Shown here: in pieces, positions 21,852 through 30,423 of the stretch
Position numbering within the stretch: position 1 is the first letter of the stretch
Layout of the letters: every line of letters starts with the position of its first letter
Assembly: GCA_963765875.1 (NCBI GenBank)
Contig: CAVXYK010000017.1
Span: 62,001-126,000 of the forward strand
DNA: 64,000 nt
Reading direction: 5' to 3'
Source: JAWKOK01 sp963765875
Lineage (GTDB): Bacteria; Chloroflexota; Anaerolineae; Caldilineales; Caldilineaceae
The notes under the pieces: generated by a model
What the model saw: the letters and a program-made list of their open reading frames with translations, nothing else
The model's database searches: none
What the model was told of the DNA's origin: nothing
Program-made: the position numbers and the translations under genes

Positions 21852-21981
21852 GACTGCGTACTGCGTAACACGTAAGGTTTCGTGGGCCGACTTTTGTCGC
21901 GGTTCGACCATGTAGAACCAAGCGGTCACCAATGCAAAACATTTCCTCAACGAGACCTTACGCAGTACGCAGCACGCAGTA
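21852..21981. repeat. Inverted pair of 'CGCAGTACGCAGTACG' repeats, copy 1
   Basis: Left arm ACTGCGTACTGCGTAA...CGTAAGG (21852-21877) and right arm CCTTACGCAGTACGCAGCAC (21957-21976) are complementary around a ~75-base centre. Related copies at 44958-44990 and 59951-60108. Confidence 0.8.
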
Positions 21982-21987
21982 GTTCTC

Positions 21988-23265
21988 CTACGCCAACACC
22001 CTCAACACCCGATCCACCCCCTCAATCGTCTCCTCAACATCCTCGTTGGTGAGTAGCGGACTCACATCAAGATGGACGGCTCGCCCAAGCAGATCAAGGC
22101 TACGCGGACACATGTCTTTTGAATAGGTAATCTCGCGGTTGGCCCAGGCCCAGGGATTGTCATTGGCGGCCCATGTGCGCTGTTCCATGACCGGAACCCA
22201 GTGGGCATAGACATGATCGTCGGCGATGTCAGGCGCATAGAGGACACCGGAGCCAATGTTTTCGGCCCGCAATGCCTCTGTCACTTGCCGAGCGATGTCC
22301 GGCGTCTCCATGAACATGATGAGGGCAACGGCGGCGTCACCCTCCTCATCGACCAGCTCCCGGAACTGCAACCCCTTCTGCTGCATCACGTCGGCAATGC
22401 CGGCTTTGAGCATGGCCTTGCGGGCGCGCATGGCGTCAATCAATCCCTGCAACTTGCGCAGTTGCACCAAGCCGATGGCAGCCAGGGTCTCGGGCATACG
22501 GTAGTTGGTGCCGTAGAGCAGTTCCTCTACCGGAAAGCCACGCATGCGAGCACCGATGACATCATGGTACATGACGGCCCGCTTCCAGATCGTCTCGTCA
22601 TCGGTCACGATCATGCCGCCCTCGCCGGAGGTGATGATCTTGTTGAACTGAAGACTGTAGCAGCCCACATCACCGATGGCCCCCAGGGGCTTGCCGAAGT
22701 AAGATGCGCCATTGGCCTGGGCCGTGTCCTCGATAACTCGCAGGTTATGGCGATTGGCAACGGCCATCAGTTCGTCCATCCGACAGGCCGCGCCGCGCAT
22801 GTGCACGGCCATGATCGCCTTGGTGTAAGGCGTGATCTTGTTCTCGACGTCGCGGGGATCAAGCAACAATGTCTCGTCCACCTCGGCCACGATGGGCACG
22901 GCTCCAGTCGCCAGCACGGCAGTCGCCGAAGCGATCCACGTGTAGGCCGGCACGATGACCTCGTCGCCGGGGCCGATGCCCAGCCCGCGCAGGCCACAGA
23001 TCAGCGCTGCCGTACCGGACGTGACACCGAGCGCGTATTGCTTGCCCTTCACATCTGCGAAGCGCTCCTCCAGTTCCGCCACCTTGGACTCCGTGTCGTT
23101 GGGTCCATAGTAACGAAAGAGTCGTTTGCTGCGCAGCACTTCCAGCACGGCCGCCTCTTCCTCCTCATCAATAGCCATGCCGCCGGGATACATGGGCGGA
23201 TTTGGCCGTTCTTTGGTTGGTTTACCGCCATTGATCGCCAACGTGTTACTGTCGATGCTAGTCAT
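21988..23265 (-). CDS. DegT/DnrJ/EryC1/StrS-family PLP aminotransferase
   Basis: About 425 residues. Seen: YGPNDTESKVAELEERFADV, ALGVTSGTAALICGLRGLGIGPGDEVIVPAYTW, VEDTAQANGASYFGK-type region, and the PLP lysine in CYSLQFNKIITSGEGGMIVT. Family members aminate keto-sugars for cell-surface or secondary-metabolite sugars. No sugar biosynthesis genes sit nearby. An ATG at 23265 with GAGG ten bases upstream is used; a GTG six bases earlier is possible. It starts directly downstream of a truncated PPOX fragment on the same strand. Confidence 0.9.
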   Translation of the reverse strand: MTSIDSNTLAINGGKPTKERPNPPMYPGGMAIDEEEEAAVLEVLRSKRLFRYYGPNDTESKVAELEERFADVKGKQYALGVTSGTAALICGLRGLGIGPGDEVIVPAYTWIASATAVLATGAVPIVAEVDETLLLDPRDVENKITPYTKAIMAVHMRGAACRMDELMAVANRHNLRVIEDTAQANGASYFGKPLGAIGDVGCYSLQFNKIITSGEGGMIVTDDETIWKRAVMYHDVIGARMRGFPVEELLYGTNYRMPETLAAIGLVQLRKLQGLIDAMRARKAMLKAGIADVMQQKGLQFRELVDEEGDAAVALIMFMETPDIARQVTEALRAENIGSGVLYAPDIADDHVYAHWVPVMEQRTWAANDNPWAWANREITYSKDMCPRSLDLLGRAVHLDVSPLLTNEDVEETIEGVDRVLRVLA

Positions 23266-23272
23266 TTTCACT

Positions 23273-23458
23273 TCACCTCATTGTCCAGACACGATCAGGT
23301 CGAATTTTGTAGATGACGCGCACTTCGCCTTCGGGCAAGTCAAAGGGCCTGCCCCAGTACTTACCGGCGAGTTCGTGGATATGGGTATCCGCCCCCTCTT
23401 CGGCGGTCTCGACCACGACACACTGAGTCCCCAGGTAGTGATAGGAATTCTCAGGGTC
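23273..23458 (-). pseudogene. C-terminal remnant of a PPOX (pyridoxamine 5'-phosphate oxidase-like) protein
   Basis: 61 codons that read DPENSYHYLGTQCVVVETAE, then HELAGKYWGRPFDLPEGE, VRVIYKIRPDRVWTM and a stop. This matches the last third of F420/FMN-binding PPOX proteins (DPxNPYxYLxxxG...KYxGxP...R..I.PxRVW). An in-frame TGA stands right before the first residue, the sequence further upstream has no PPOX similarity, and no start is visible, so it is a 5'-truncated relic. It ends eight bases before the DegT start. Confidence 0.65.
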
Positions 23459-23469
23459 TCACCGGTTTC

Positions 23470-23782
23470 TCAACCCCCATTTTAATCCGGTCTCAATTCC
23501 TAGACAAAGTGCTCAAAACCGTATTGGGCAGAAATGGCCTTTCAAGCAGATAGATACTCTGCATCTCGCCTAGGCGGGATGATAAGCACAGATTTGTACG
23601 CACTATCAGTTGGTGGTATCGTGCCGAAAACAGCCAAGAATTCGATTGGATCAACACTAAGGCTTCTCCAACACAATAGCTATGCGAGAGTTGGCAAAGC
23701 CTCAAGTCATTCCAGGTAAAGATTTCCTTGCAACGCACATTTATCTCTCTGGAATGGCCTAACACAGGAACTATAGTGCGCT
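23470..23782. other. Gap without a recognised gene
   Basis: No gene, RNA or strong repeat was seen. A 90-codon minus-strand frame (23493-23765) has no recognisable motif and was not called. Promoter of the histidine phosphatase gene is expected here. Confidence 0.4.
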
Positions 23783-24487
23783 ATGAAACTCTACATCATC
23801 CGCCACGGTGAATCGGCAAACAACGCCCTTGGTACAGAAGATTCCAGCTACGACGAGTATATGGCAACACGCAGTCCCGATCCCGTCTTGACCCAGGTCG
23901 GTGAGCGGCAGGCGGATTTGGTCGGCGCCTATCTGGCAGAGACCGACTACGGCATCACCGAGCTCCATTGTAGCGCCATGGTGCGCGCCATGCAGACGGC
24001 TCTGCCCATTGGCCAGGCATTGGGGCTGCGGCCTCGGATCTGGATCGACATCCACGAACATGGCGGCATGTTCCTCGGCAACCCGCGCAACGACGAAGGG
24101 ATCCGCAGCTATCCAGGGATCACGCGCAGCGAAGCTTCAGAGCGATTTCCAGGATATGACCTGTCTGAGGAAATACGCGATGATGGTTGGTGGGCTGGGG
24201 ACTATGAAGACATGGAAGCATGTGCGCTGCGTGCCCGACGTGTGGCCGAGGTCTTGGATGAGCGAGCCGCCGGAGGCGATGACTCGGTGATCGCATTGAT
24301 CACACATGGTACGTTCATCGATCAGCTGCTGAAGGCGCTGACAAAACAGCAAGAGAACGGTCGCCGGATTTTCTACTTCAAGAACAACACGGCCATCACC
24401 CACGTTGATTTCCTCAAGGACGGCCCCCTTGTCCTGCGCTACACTAACCGTGTTTCGCACCTGCCCGATGAACTGATCACACGGTGA
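23783..24487 (+). CDS. Histidine phosphatase family protein (phosphoglycerate mutase-like)
   Basis: 234 residues. LYIIRHGESANNA gives the catalytic RHG motif; the second catalytic histidine is in ALITHGTFIDQLL near residue 175. The fold is that of the branch 1 phosphatase/mutase family. The substrate cannot be told from sequence; phosphorylated sugars or nucleotides are the usual choices. It is monocistronic; the convergent Nudix gene follows after a REP-like hairpin. Confidence 0.9.
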   Translation: MKLYIIRHGESANNALGTEDSSYDEYMATRSPDPVLTQVGERQADLVGAYLAETDYGITELHCSAMVRAMQTALPIGQALGLRPRIWIDIHEHGGMFLGNPRNDEGIRSYPGITRSEASERFPGYDLSEEIRDDGWWAGDYEDMEACALRARRVAEVLDERAAGGDDSVIALITHGTFIDQLLKALTKQQENGRRIFYFKNNTAITHVDFLKDGPLVLRYTNRVSHLPDELITR

Positions 24488-24507
24488 ATTGACCTGCACC
24501 GTTCGAG

Positions 24508-24577
24508 AAAGTCCCAGGCACGGCCCAGCTGAGGTCTAGTCATACGATCCCGCATGCTGGGCCGTGCCTGGGACTTT
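24508..24577. repeat. REP-like hairpin (AAGTCCCCGGCAC family), copy 2
   Basis: Arms AAAGTCCCAGGCACGGCCCA (24508-24527) and its complement (24558-24577), extended by GC on the inside. It lies between convergent genes and could also serve as a terminator. Confidence 0.85.
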
Positions 24578-24603
24578 GGGCGAATCACTTCTCGTGGTTG
24601 GCT

Positions 24604-25239
24604 TCAGTCAAACTCTGTCGGGGCGCCCGGCGCACCTTGAAGGTCAAAAAGACGGTCGATCTGAGCCGGCATCACTCTTGTTTCGGAGAGCGGGGGAATG
24701 GCGTCGCGGGCGAAAAAACCAACGCCGTCGGTTTCGAGATTGTCTATCTGAAATTCGATGACCGGCTCATCGTCCAGCAACTCGCAGAGAAAGACGATTT
24801 TGTAGACATGGTAGGCCAGCGGCGGGTGGCCGTGCTGTTCCCGATCCCAGAGGGCCAACAGCTTGACCGCACGCGTCCGATAGCCGGACTCCTCCAACAC
24901 CTCCCGCTCAACAGCGGCACTGGGTGTGTCGTAAAGATCGATCCAGCCGCCGGGCAATGTCCAGCCGCCGTCCGAGCGCTCTCGTACCAGCAAGATCTTA
25001 CCGTCGCGGAAGATGGCTCCGCGTCCGTCCAGCTTGGGCGTAGCGTAGCCCGATTCGCCGGCAAAGAGATCGTTCAAAAAGGCCGGCTCTACGTCGGAAT
25101 GGGACTCAACCATCTCCATGGCAATGCCCCGGATGGCCTCGTAGCGCTCGACATCAAAGGGGCTCTCGGCGTAGGCCAGACCGTTTTGCGCAATGGCTTG
25201 CAACCGTTTGGCCCATTCTAGCCACTGAGGATCAGGCAT
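24604..25239 (-). CDS. Nudix hydrolase with Nudix_N domain
   Basis: 211 residues. The first ~65 residues (PQWLEWAKRLQAIAQNGLAY, DVERYEAIRGIAMEM) match the helical Nudix_N domain seen in a Bacillus/Chloroflexi-type group. The Nudix box is in GGWIDLYDTPSAAVEREV then LEESGY, with the usual first Glu replaced by Asp and the REVLEESG core intact. It probably hydrolyses a nucleoside diphosphate-linked compound; the substrate is unknown. ATG 25239 is preferred over a TTG at 25257. It lies 24 bases downstream of the DinG-like helicase gene on the same strand, so the two may be co-transcribed. Confidence 0.88.
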   Translation of the reverse strand: MPDPQWLEWAKRLQAIAQNGLAYAESPFDVERYEAIRGIAMEMVESHSDVEPAFLNDLFAGESGYATPKLDGRGAIFRDGKILLVRERSDGGWTLPGGWIDLYDTPSAAVEREVLEESGYRTRAVKLLALWDREQHGHPPLAYHVYKIVFLCELLDDEPVIEFQIDNLETDGVGFFARDAIPPLSETRVMPAQIDRLFDLQGAPGAPTEFD

Positions 25240-25263
25240 TCCACCACTCTCTATCAATCTGAC

Positions 25264-27912
25264 TCATGATTCTTGATCGCTCGAAGCTCGATTCAGAGGC
25301 ACAACACTGACAGACCGCCAGCTATCTCGCTCAATTTGCCATGCCACAAGTAGTACACCTGGTTCGCCACTGGTCACCCGCGAAGCGGCATCAACGCCAC
25401 AGCGTACCTCAACTGCATACTGGGAAGTCTCCCGACCGGCACGTTCGATACGTTGGCGTAGATTGGTCAGCGCTTCGGTCATGGCATAGATCTCACCATC
25501 GGCGACTGAGTCCACCTCGTCGACAAAGCCCTCGTCGTCATCAGCCTTGCCGTCCTGCAGGCGCAATAGCTGCCAACGCCAGTAGACGGAACGGCTGTCG
25601 GCGTCCATCTCCGCCGCAGCGCTGCCATCCGTAGGTAATGCCCACACGTTGACGGCAAACTCGGCGTCAACATTGAGTGAGCTTTGATAGAACCGGTGCA
25701 CATCTCGGAAGTCACGCGTGAAGCGAGCCGGCGGCAGATCATTGCGCGCCTGTCGGCCATAGCCTTTGCTGCTCAGCCGCTCATCCAGGATGGCGACCAC
25801 GCCATTGTCGCTGGCCCGTCGGATCAGCCGGCCGAAGCCCTGCTTGAGCGCCAACGTCATCAGCGGAAGCATATACTGCCCAAAACTGCTCTCGCCGGCT
25901 TCGTCGATGGCCTTCATACGCGCACCGTGCAGCGGATCGCCCGGCGTGGGAAAGGGCATCTTGTCCAACACGACCAGACTCAAGTCGTCGCCGGGGATGT
26001 CAACACCCTCCCAGAATGACCGCGTCGCCAGCAGAACACTGTGAGGCGTATTCTTGAACCAGGCCAGCAGAGCGTCACGCGGGGCGTCACCCTGCGCGCG
26101 CACCGGCCAGATGACCTCTCGATCCGGATCCTGCAAACGGCTCCCGGCCTGTTGCAGGCCACTCCAACTGGTAAAGAGACAGAGCGTTCGCCCCCGGCTA
26201 ACCTGGATCAGCCGTTCGATTTCGGAGGCCACTGCATCGTAGAAGGCCGTTGGATTGCGGTAATTGTAGGCAGGCAAGGCCGGCTGATAGAGCATCGACT
26301 GTTTGCGAAAGTCGAAGACCGTGGAAAGAACATGTTCCTCACCGGTCTCCTTGATACCGCAACGATGCTTAAAATGTTCAAAGTTACGATTGGTCGCCAA
26401 CGTGGCGCTGGTGCAGATCACTGCTCGCTGAACAGGTTGGTCGTCTTCGACGGCGTCAAAGACGTAGCGGGCCAGCAGTTGGGCCGGATCAATGGGCGCC
26501 GCATGCAGCTCCAGCGTGACGCGACGCCGGTCGTTAATGCGCTGTGCATATCGTACGAAGTTGGCATCGTGGCGGTCCGTTGCCACGGTCGCCAGCTTGC
26601 TCGCCGCGCTGTTGACATTGGAGATGGTCAACTCATACCGACGCCGATCCTCCGCATATGTGCCTGAGCTTCCTTCATCCAGTTGACCGTTACTCTGTTG
26701 GTCGTTGCCGCCTGCATCATCGGAGTCGCCCTGGTACGGATTCTGATCCTTCAGTCGCTTGCCCAGGTCCGTGAGCATCTTACTCAGACGGGACATCGAT
26801 TCAAGTTCGTCCTCGATCTGATAGGAATTGTCACGGCTTAGATGGGCCACATGCTGAAACGCGAGTAGGTTGAGCGTGCGGAACGAATCAAGCTCCTCTT
26901 CGCTCACTCGATCCTGGATCACCTGGTGATTTAACAGTTGCTCAACGGTGTAGTCGGTCACCGTGGTCTCGAAGATCGAGGTCGCTGTTTGCTCCAACTG
27001 ATGGGCCTCATCGACAATATAGATGCTTGCCGGCGGCAGAATCCGCTGTCCCTCGCGCCCCAATTGCAGGGCATTGAGCAGCAGGTGGTGGTTTGTGATC
27101 AGGATCTGGGCGTTGGCGGCCCGGTCACGCATGAAATTGACCCAACAGTCATCGCTGTAGTACGGGCAGTCACTCTGGAGACAATCGTCAGGGAAGCTGA
27201 CGACACGCGGTCTCAGATCGCTGGAGAGCAAGAAGGGGAGGTCATCGACATCGCCGGTCTCGGTCTCGGTCAGCCAGCTGCGAAGGTGAGTGACCTGCTC
27301 TTGCTCGCGGTCGTAGAGAGCAATCTGGCGCTGCGACTGATCCTCTTGCAGCCATTTGTAGGTGCAGACGTAGTTACTGCGTCCCTTGATGACGACCGCA
27401 TCGATCTCCTTCCCCAGAACACTGCTTAGAAAAGGGATATCCTTGTTGAAAAGCTGGCTCTGCAAGGACTTGTTGGCCGTGGCCACAACCACGGTCTGTC
27501 CGGACAGCAGCGCCGGCGCCAAGTAGGCGATGGACTTTCCAGTACCGGTCGGCGCTTCGATCAGTGCATGCTCACGCTCGAGAATCGCTCGCTTGACGGC
27601 CTCGGCCATCGCCAGTTGTGTAGGCCGGAGTTCATAGTTAGGCAACGCCTTGGCCAGCGGACCGTCCAATCCGAAGAAGGCGGAGAGATCGCTATCGGCC
27701 AATTGGCTGGACCGGGACGTGGCGATTTCGCCATTCTCAGGGGCGGAGTCCTCACCCAACAGATGGCCAGGAAGCGCACCGCGCAGATCGGAGACCTCGT
27801 AGATGTCTTCGTAGACCAACTCGTCATCATGGGCTAGATCATCAGTGATATCACCGGCCATATTGCCGGCACGGCCAATGGTACTTTTGTCGTCAGAGGT
27901 TTTATTAGTCAC
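25264..27912 (-). CDS. DinG/XPD-like superfamily 2 DNA helicase
   Basis: 882 residues. Helicase motifs: LRPTQLAMAEAVKRA (Q-like), EAPTGTGKSIAYLAPAL (motif I), YIVDEAHQLEQTA (DEAH box), TSATLATNRNF, ATRSFWEGVDIPGDDLSLVV, and KQGFGRLIRR (motif VI). Four cysteines between motifs I and II (SNYVCTYKW, DDCLQSDCPYYSDDC) fit the iron-sulfur cluster of XPD/DinG proteins. Such helicases unwind R-loops, G4 or damaged forks. The N-terminal ~80 residues are acidic and not conserved. The start is GTG at 27912; an internal ATG at 27861 is also possible. Confidence 0.92.
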   Translation of the reverse strand: MTNKTSDDKSTIGRAGNMAGDITDDLAHDDELVYEDIYEVSDLRGALPGHLLGEDSAPENGEIATSRSSQLADSDLSAFFGLDGPLAKALPNYELRPTQLAMAEAVKRAILEREHALIEAPTGTGKSIAYLAPALLSGQTVVVATANKSLQSQLFNKDIPFLSSVLGKEIDAVVIKGRSNYVCTYKWLQEDQSQRQIALYDREQEQVTHLRSWLTETETGDVDDLPFLLSSDLRPRVVSFPDDCLQSDCPYYSDDCWVNFMRDRAANAQILITNHHLLLNALQLGREGQRILPPASIYIVDEAHQLEQTATSIFETTVTDYTVEQLLNHQVIQDRVSEEELDSFRTLNLLAFQHVAHLSRDNSYQIEDELESMSRLSKMLTDLGKRLKDQNPYQGDSDDAGGNDQQSNGQLDEGSSGTYAEDRRRYELTISNVNSAASKLATVATDRHDANFVRYAQRINDRRRVTLELHAAPIDPAQLLARYVFDAVEDDQPVQRAVICTSATLATNRNFEHFKHRCGIKETGEEHVLSTVFDFRKQSMLYQPALPAYNYRNPTAFYDAVASEIERLIQVSRGRTLCLFTSWSGLQQAGSRLQDPDREVIWPVRAQGDAPRDALLAWFKNTPHSVLLATRSFWEGVDIPGDDLSLVVLDKMPFPTPGDPLHGARMKAIDEAGESSFGQYMLPLMTLALKQGFGRLIRRASDNGVVAILDERLSSKGYGRQARNDLPPARFTRDFRDVHRFYQSSLNVDAEFAVNVWALPTDGSAAAEMDADSRSVYWRWQLLRLQDGKADDDEGFVDEVDSVADGEIYAMTEALTNLRQRIERAGRETSQYAVEVRCGVDAASRVTSGEPGVLLVAWQIERDSWRSVSVVPLNRASSDQES

Positions 27913-27990
27913 AGGCCACGCTCATCGGGGATAGACAGGAAGATTCGGACGTTCGCCGATCGATTTTAGCACATTTGTGCGAGTCTACCA

Positions 27991-28028
27991 AACAAAAAAA
28001 GGGCGGGTAGATGAATCTCTACCCGCCC
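27991..28028 (-). terminator. Rho-independent terminator of the fasciclin gene
   Basis: 11-bp perfect stem GGGCGGGTAGA/TCTACCCGCCC (28001-28011 and 28018-28028). On the minus strand it is followed by seven T residues. Confidence 0.9.
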
Positions 28029-28135
28029 TTCAATCTGTTTATCTTTGACTCAAAACGAAGCGACTATCGGTTGAACAGACAATCTCGCAAACGTCCGAAT
28101 CAGTATTGCCAGTCCGGAGACAGATCTCGCTTGGT

Positions 28136-30154
28136 CTATTCGACCGGCGGCAGGATAACAGCCTCAATGGCATGAACGATGCCATTTTCAGCGACAATAT
28201 CGTTACCGGTGATGGCAGCGCCATTGATCGTCACATTGCCGTCTTCGTCAACGGCGATCTTGGCCGTGTTGCCCTGAAGTGTCTGAATCTCGACGCCATC
28301 CTCGAAGTCAGCCGAAGCCAACTCACCGGAAGAGACGTGATAGAGCAAGATCTGCATCAACTGCCCATTGGGATTGGTCTGTAGCTGGGCGACCAACTGA
28401 TCCAGTGCGCCTGCAGGCAATGCGTTAAACGCAGCGTCGGTCGGGGCAAAGACGGTTACAGTTCCATCCGCCAAGGAATCGACGAGGTCAGCAGCGTCCA
28501 GCGCAGCGATCAGCGTCTTGAAGCGACCATCAGCCGCCAAAGCGTCAACGACGGTGGAAGCAGCCATGGAATCCATCGTTCCACTCATGGCATCGGTATC
28601 AGTTACACCAGTCGTTGCCGTCACACCGGTCGTGGTCGTGACAGACGGTGTCGCCGAGATCGTCGTGGTGGTTGTCGTCGTAGCGGTCGGCGCCGGCAAC
28701 GGAGTGGACGGAGTCGTTGTCGTCGTGGTCGATGCCGTGGCGCCCGAGCTAATCTGGGCCTCAGTGGGCAACTGGATAGTGTCGCCGACTTCGATCCGAT
28801 CACAGTCATCCATGTTGTTGAAAGCACAGATTTCATCGTACAACTGAATGTCGCCGTAGACATCACGTGCGATGATTGACATCGAATCGCCGGACTGAAT
28901 GGTGTATGTACCGCCGGGTTCGCCGACAACGCCGGTGCTCTCGGTTGCAGAATCAGCAGCCGGTGCGGCTTCATCGTCATCAGCAGCAGCAGTCTCACTG
29001 TCGGTATCAGCGGCGGGCGCTGTTTCGACGACCGCAGCCTCTTGGGCCGTCGTTGTCTGACCGGAATCATCTGTCAACAATGCACCTTCGGCGACCAGAG
29101 CGTAGGAGCCCGGAACGTTTGAGGTATTGTAGACAATGACGGTGTAGTCAGTGAATCCGACTGACTTGAAGTTGGCAGCTCGTTCGTTCGGCTCGGTATC
29201 AACCGTGCTGCTGCCCGCCGCCATTGCCACGCTGCTCAGGCTATCGCCACCCAGGAACCTGTTGAACCCTTCGGGATCAAGCACCCAGAAGTTCAGTCGC
29301 CGGGCAAGCTCCTTGCTGTCAGACGGCTCATAGCTGATGGTCAAGGTAACAAGGCCATCCTTCTGTTCCGGCGTAAGCGACAGGAAGTGTTGTGCATCCT
29401 TTTCGTTCAGCTCGCCTTCCAGGGTGTCAGCGGTGACCACGCCAGGAGTGGATGACATTGCAACGGAATCGGCTTCAGCTTCTTCAGCCTCGACGACGGC
29501 AGTTGGCTCTTCGACAGCGTCTTCAGTATCTGCAGTGTCCGCAGTTTCCGTCGTGGCAGTGGTTGTGGTTACCGTTGTCGCTGTAGCGGTCGCATCATCG
29601 TCCGCTTCAGTTGTCTCGGCATCATCAGCGGCCATGGCGTCGTCATCGTCAGCCATCGCGCCATTCGGATCGCTCACATTCTCGTTCTCGCCGACGATAA
29701 AGGCATTGGTGGCTGCCATTGTGAAAATGGCGTCATTGGGACTCTCATTGAAGATAATGAGCTTGTACATCGGCGCTGTGGCGCGGAAGCTGGCTTCCTG
29801 CTGATTGGGGGCGCCACGGAATGGTTGGACCGGGTTGCCGGCGGCAATATTGTTGTCGCGGGCTTTTCCTCCGCCGGCGACAGTGGCAACACCAGCTTCA
29901 TCCAGCACAAAGAAGCCGACGCCGTCCAACATGCCGGATTCCCAGGTAGCGAGCACAGTAACGTTGCCCGGTTCAATCACTTCCAGATCAAGCCAGATTT
30001 CGGCGAACTGTCCACCGGGAACCATGCCCTCAATCTCTGTAGATCGCACAGCATCAGCCACTGGAGCAGCAGCAACCAGTGATACCAATGATGTCATTAC
30101 CAATGCAGCAATGGCAAAGGTTGCGGCAATACGCTGCAGTTTCGTCTTTCTCAT
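28136..30154 (-). CDS. Secreted protein: unnamed repeat domain, LysM and C-terminal fasciclin domain
   Basis: 672 residues. Signal peptide: MRKTKLQRIAATFAIAALVMTSLVSLVAAAP is the N terminus (split here only for display). A first divergent domain ends near 150, then an Asp/Thr/Ala-rich linker. Residues ~255-365 are one clear copy of the domain found three times in the 6148 gene (LVTLTISYEP, LNFWVLDPEGFNRFLGG, YTVIVYNTSNVPGSYAL). A LysM domain follows (YTIQSGDSMSIIARDVYG), then Thr-rich linker, then a fasciclin domain (DGTVTVFAPTDAAFNALP, LLYHVSSGEL, GIVHAIEAVILPP). Fasciclin domains mediate adhesion; LysM binds the wall. GGAGG precedes the ATG. It is probably exposed at the surface. Confidence 0.88.
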   Translation of the reverse strand: MRKTKLQRIAATFAIAALVMTSLVSLVAAAPVADAVRSTEIEGMVPGGQFAEIWLDLEVIEPGNVTVLATWESGMLDGVGFFVLDEAGVATVAGGGKARDNNIAAGNPVQPFRGAPNQQEASFRATAPMYKLIIFNESPNDAIFTMAATNAFIVGENENVSDPNGAMADDDDAMAADDAETTEADDDATATATTVTTTTATTETADTADTEDAVEEPTAVVEAEEAEADSVAMSSTPGVVTADTLEGELNEKDAQHFLSLTPEQKDGLVTLTISYEPSDSKELARRLNFWVLDPEGFNRFLGGDSLSSVAMAAGSSTVDTEPNERAANFKSVGFTDYTVIVYNTSNVPGSYALVAEGALLTDDSGQTTTAQEAAVVETAPAADTDSETAAADDDEAAPAADSATESTGVVGEPGGTYTIQSGDSMSIIARDVYGDIQLYDEICAFNNMDDCDRIEVGDTIQLPTEAQISSGATASTTTTTTPSTPLPAPTATTTTTTTISATPSVTTTTGVTATTGVTDTDAMSGTMDSMAASTVVDALAADGRFKTLIAALDAADLVDSLADGTVTVFAPTDAAFNALPAGALDQLVAQLQTNPNGQLMQILLYHVSSGELASADFEDGVEIQTLQGNTAKIAVDEDGNVTINGAAITGNDIVAENGIVHAIEAVILPPVE

Positions 30155-30379
30155 CTTTTCCTCCAGTTGGCCTAATGGCCGTAAAGCTAAATTGTAGGTC
30201 TGAACCCGCCAATTAGAATCCTGTTTTAACTATACCATTATACAGGTTCGGGAAATTCTAGGCCAAATCTCACTCAACCTCATGACTACACAATTCTATA
30301 CGATAACCGTGCGAAATGGTTCCGTTAAGTAAACACAGGGAAAACGGACCCTGTACGACTGAGCATAGAACAGTTTTTA

Positions 30380-30409
30380 CGGACTAAATGTTCCTCCACA
30401 TTTAGTCCG
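30380..30409. other. Perfect hairpin downstream of the PBP operon
   Basis: 11-bp arms CGGACTAAATG and CATTTAGTCCG with an 8-base loop. It is placed like a terminator for the minus-strand pair 31816-35022/30424-31815 but lacks a T-run on that strand. The rest of the 30155-30423 gap is AT-rich and likely holds the promoter of the fasciclin gene. Confidence 0.5.
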
Positions 30410-30423
30410 ACAATGCGAATCGA

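Noticed and set aside
23456..23464. In-frame TGA before the PPOX fragment as a third selenocysteine codon
   Set aside because: The sequence upstream of this TGA has no PPOX similarity and the position is not a Cys in the family.
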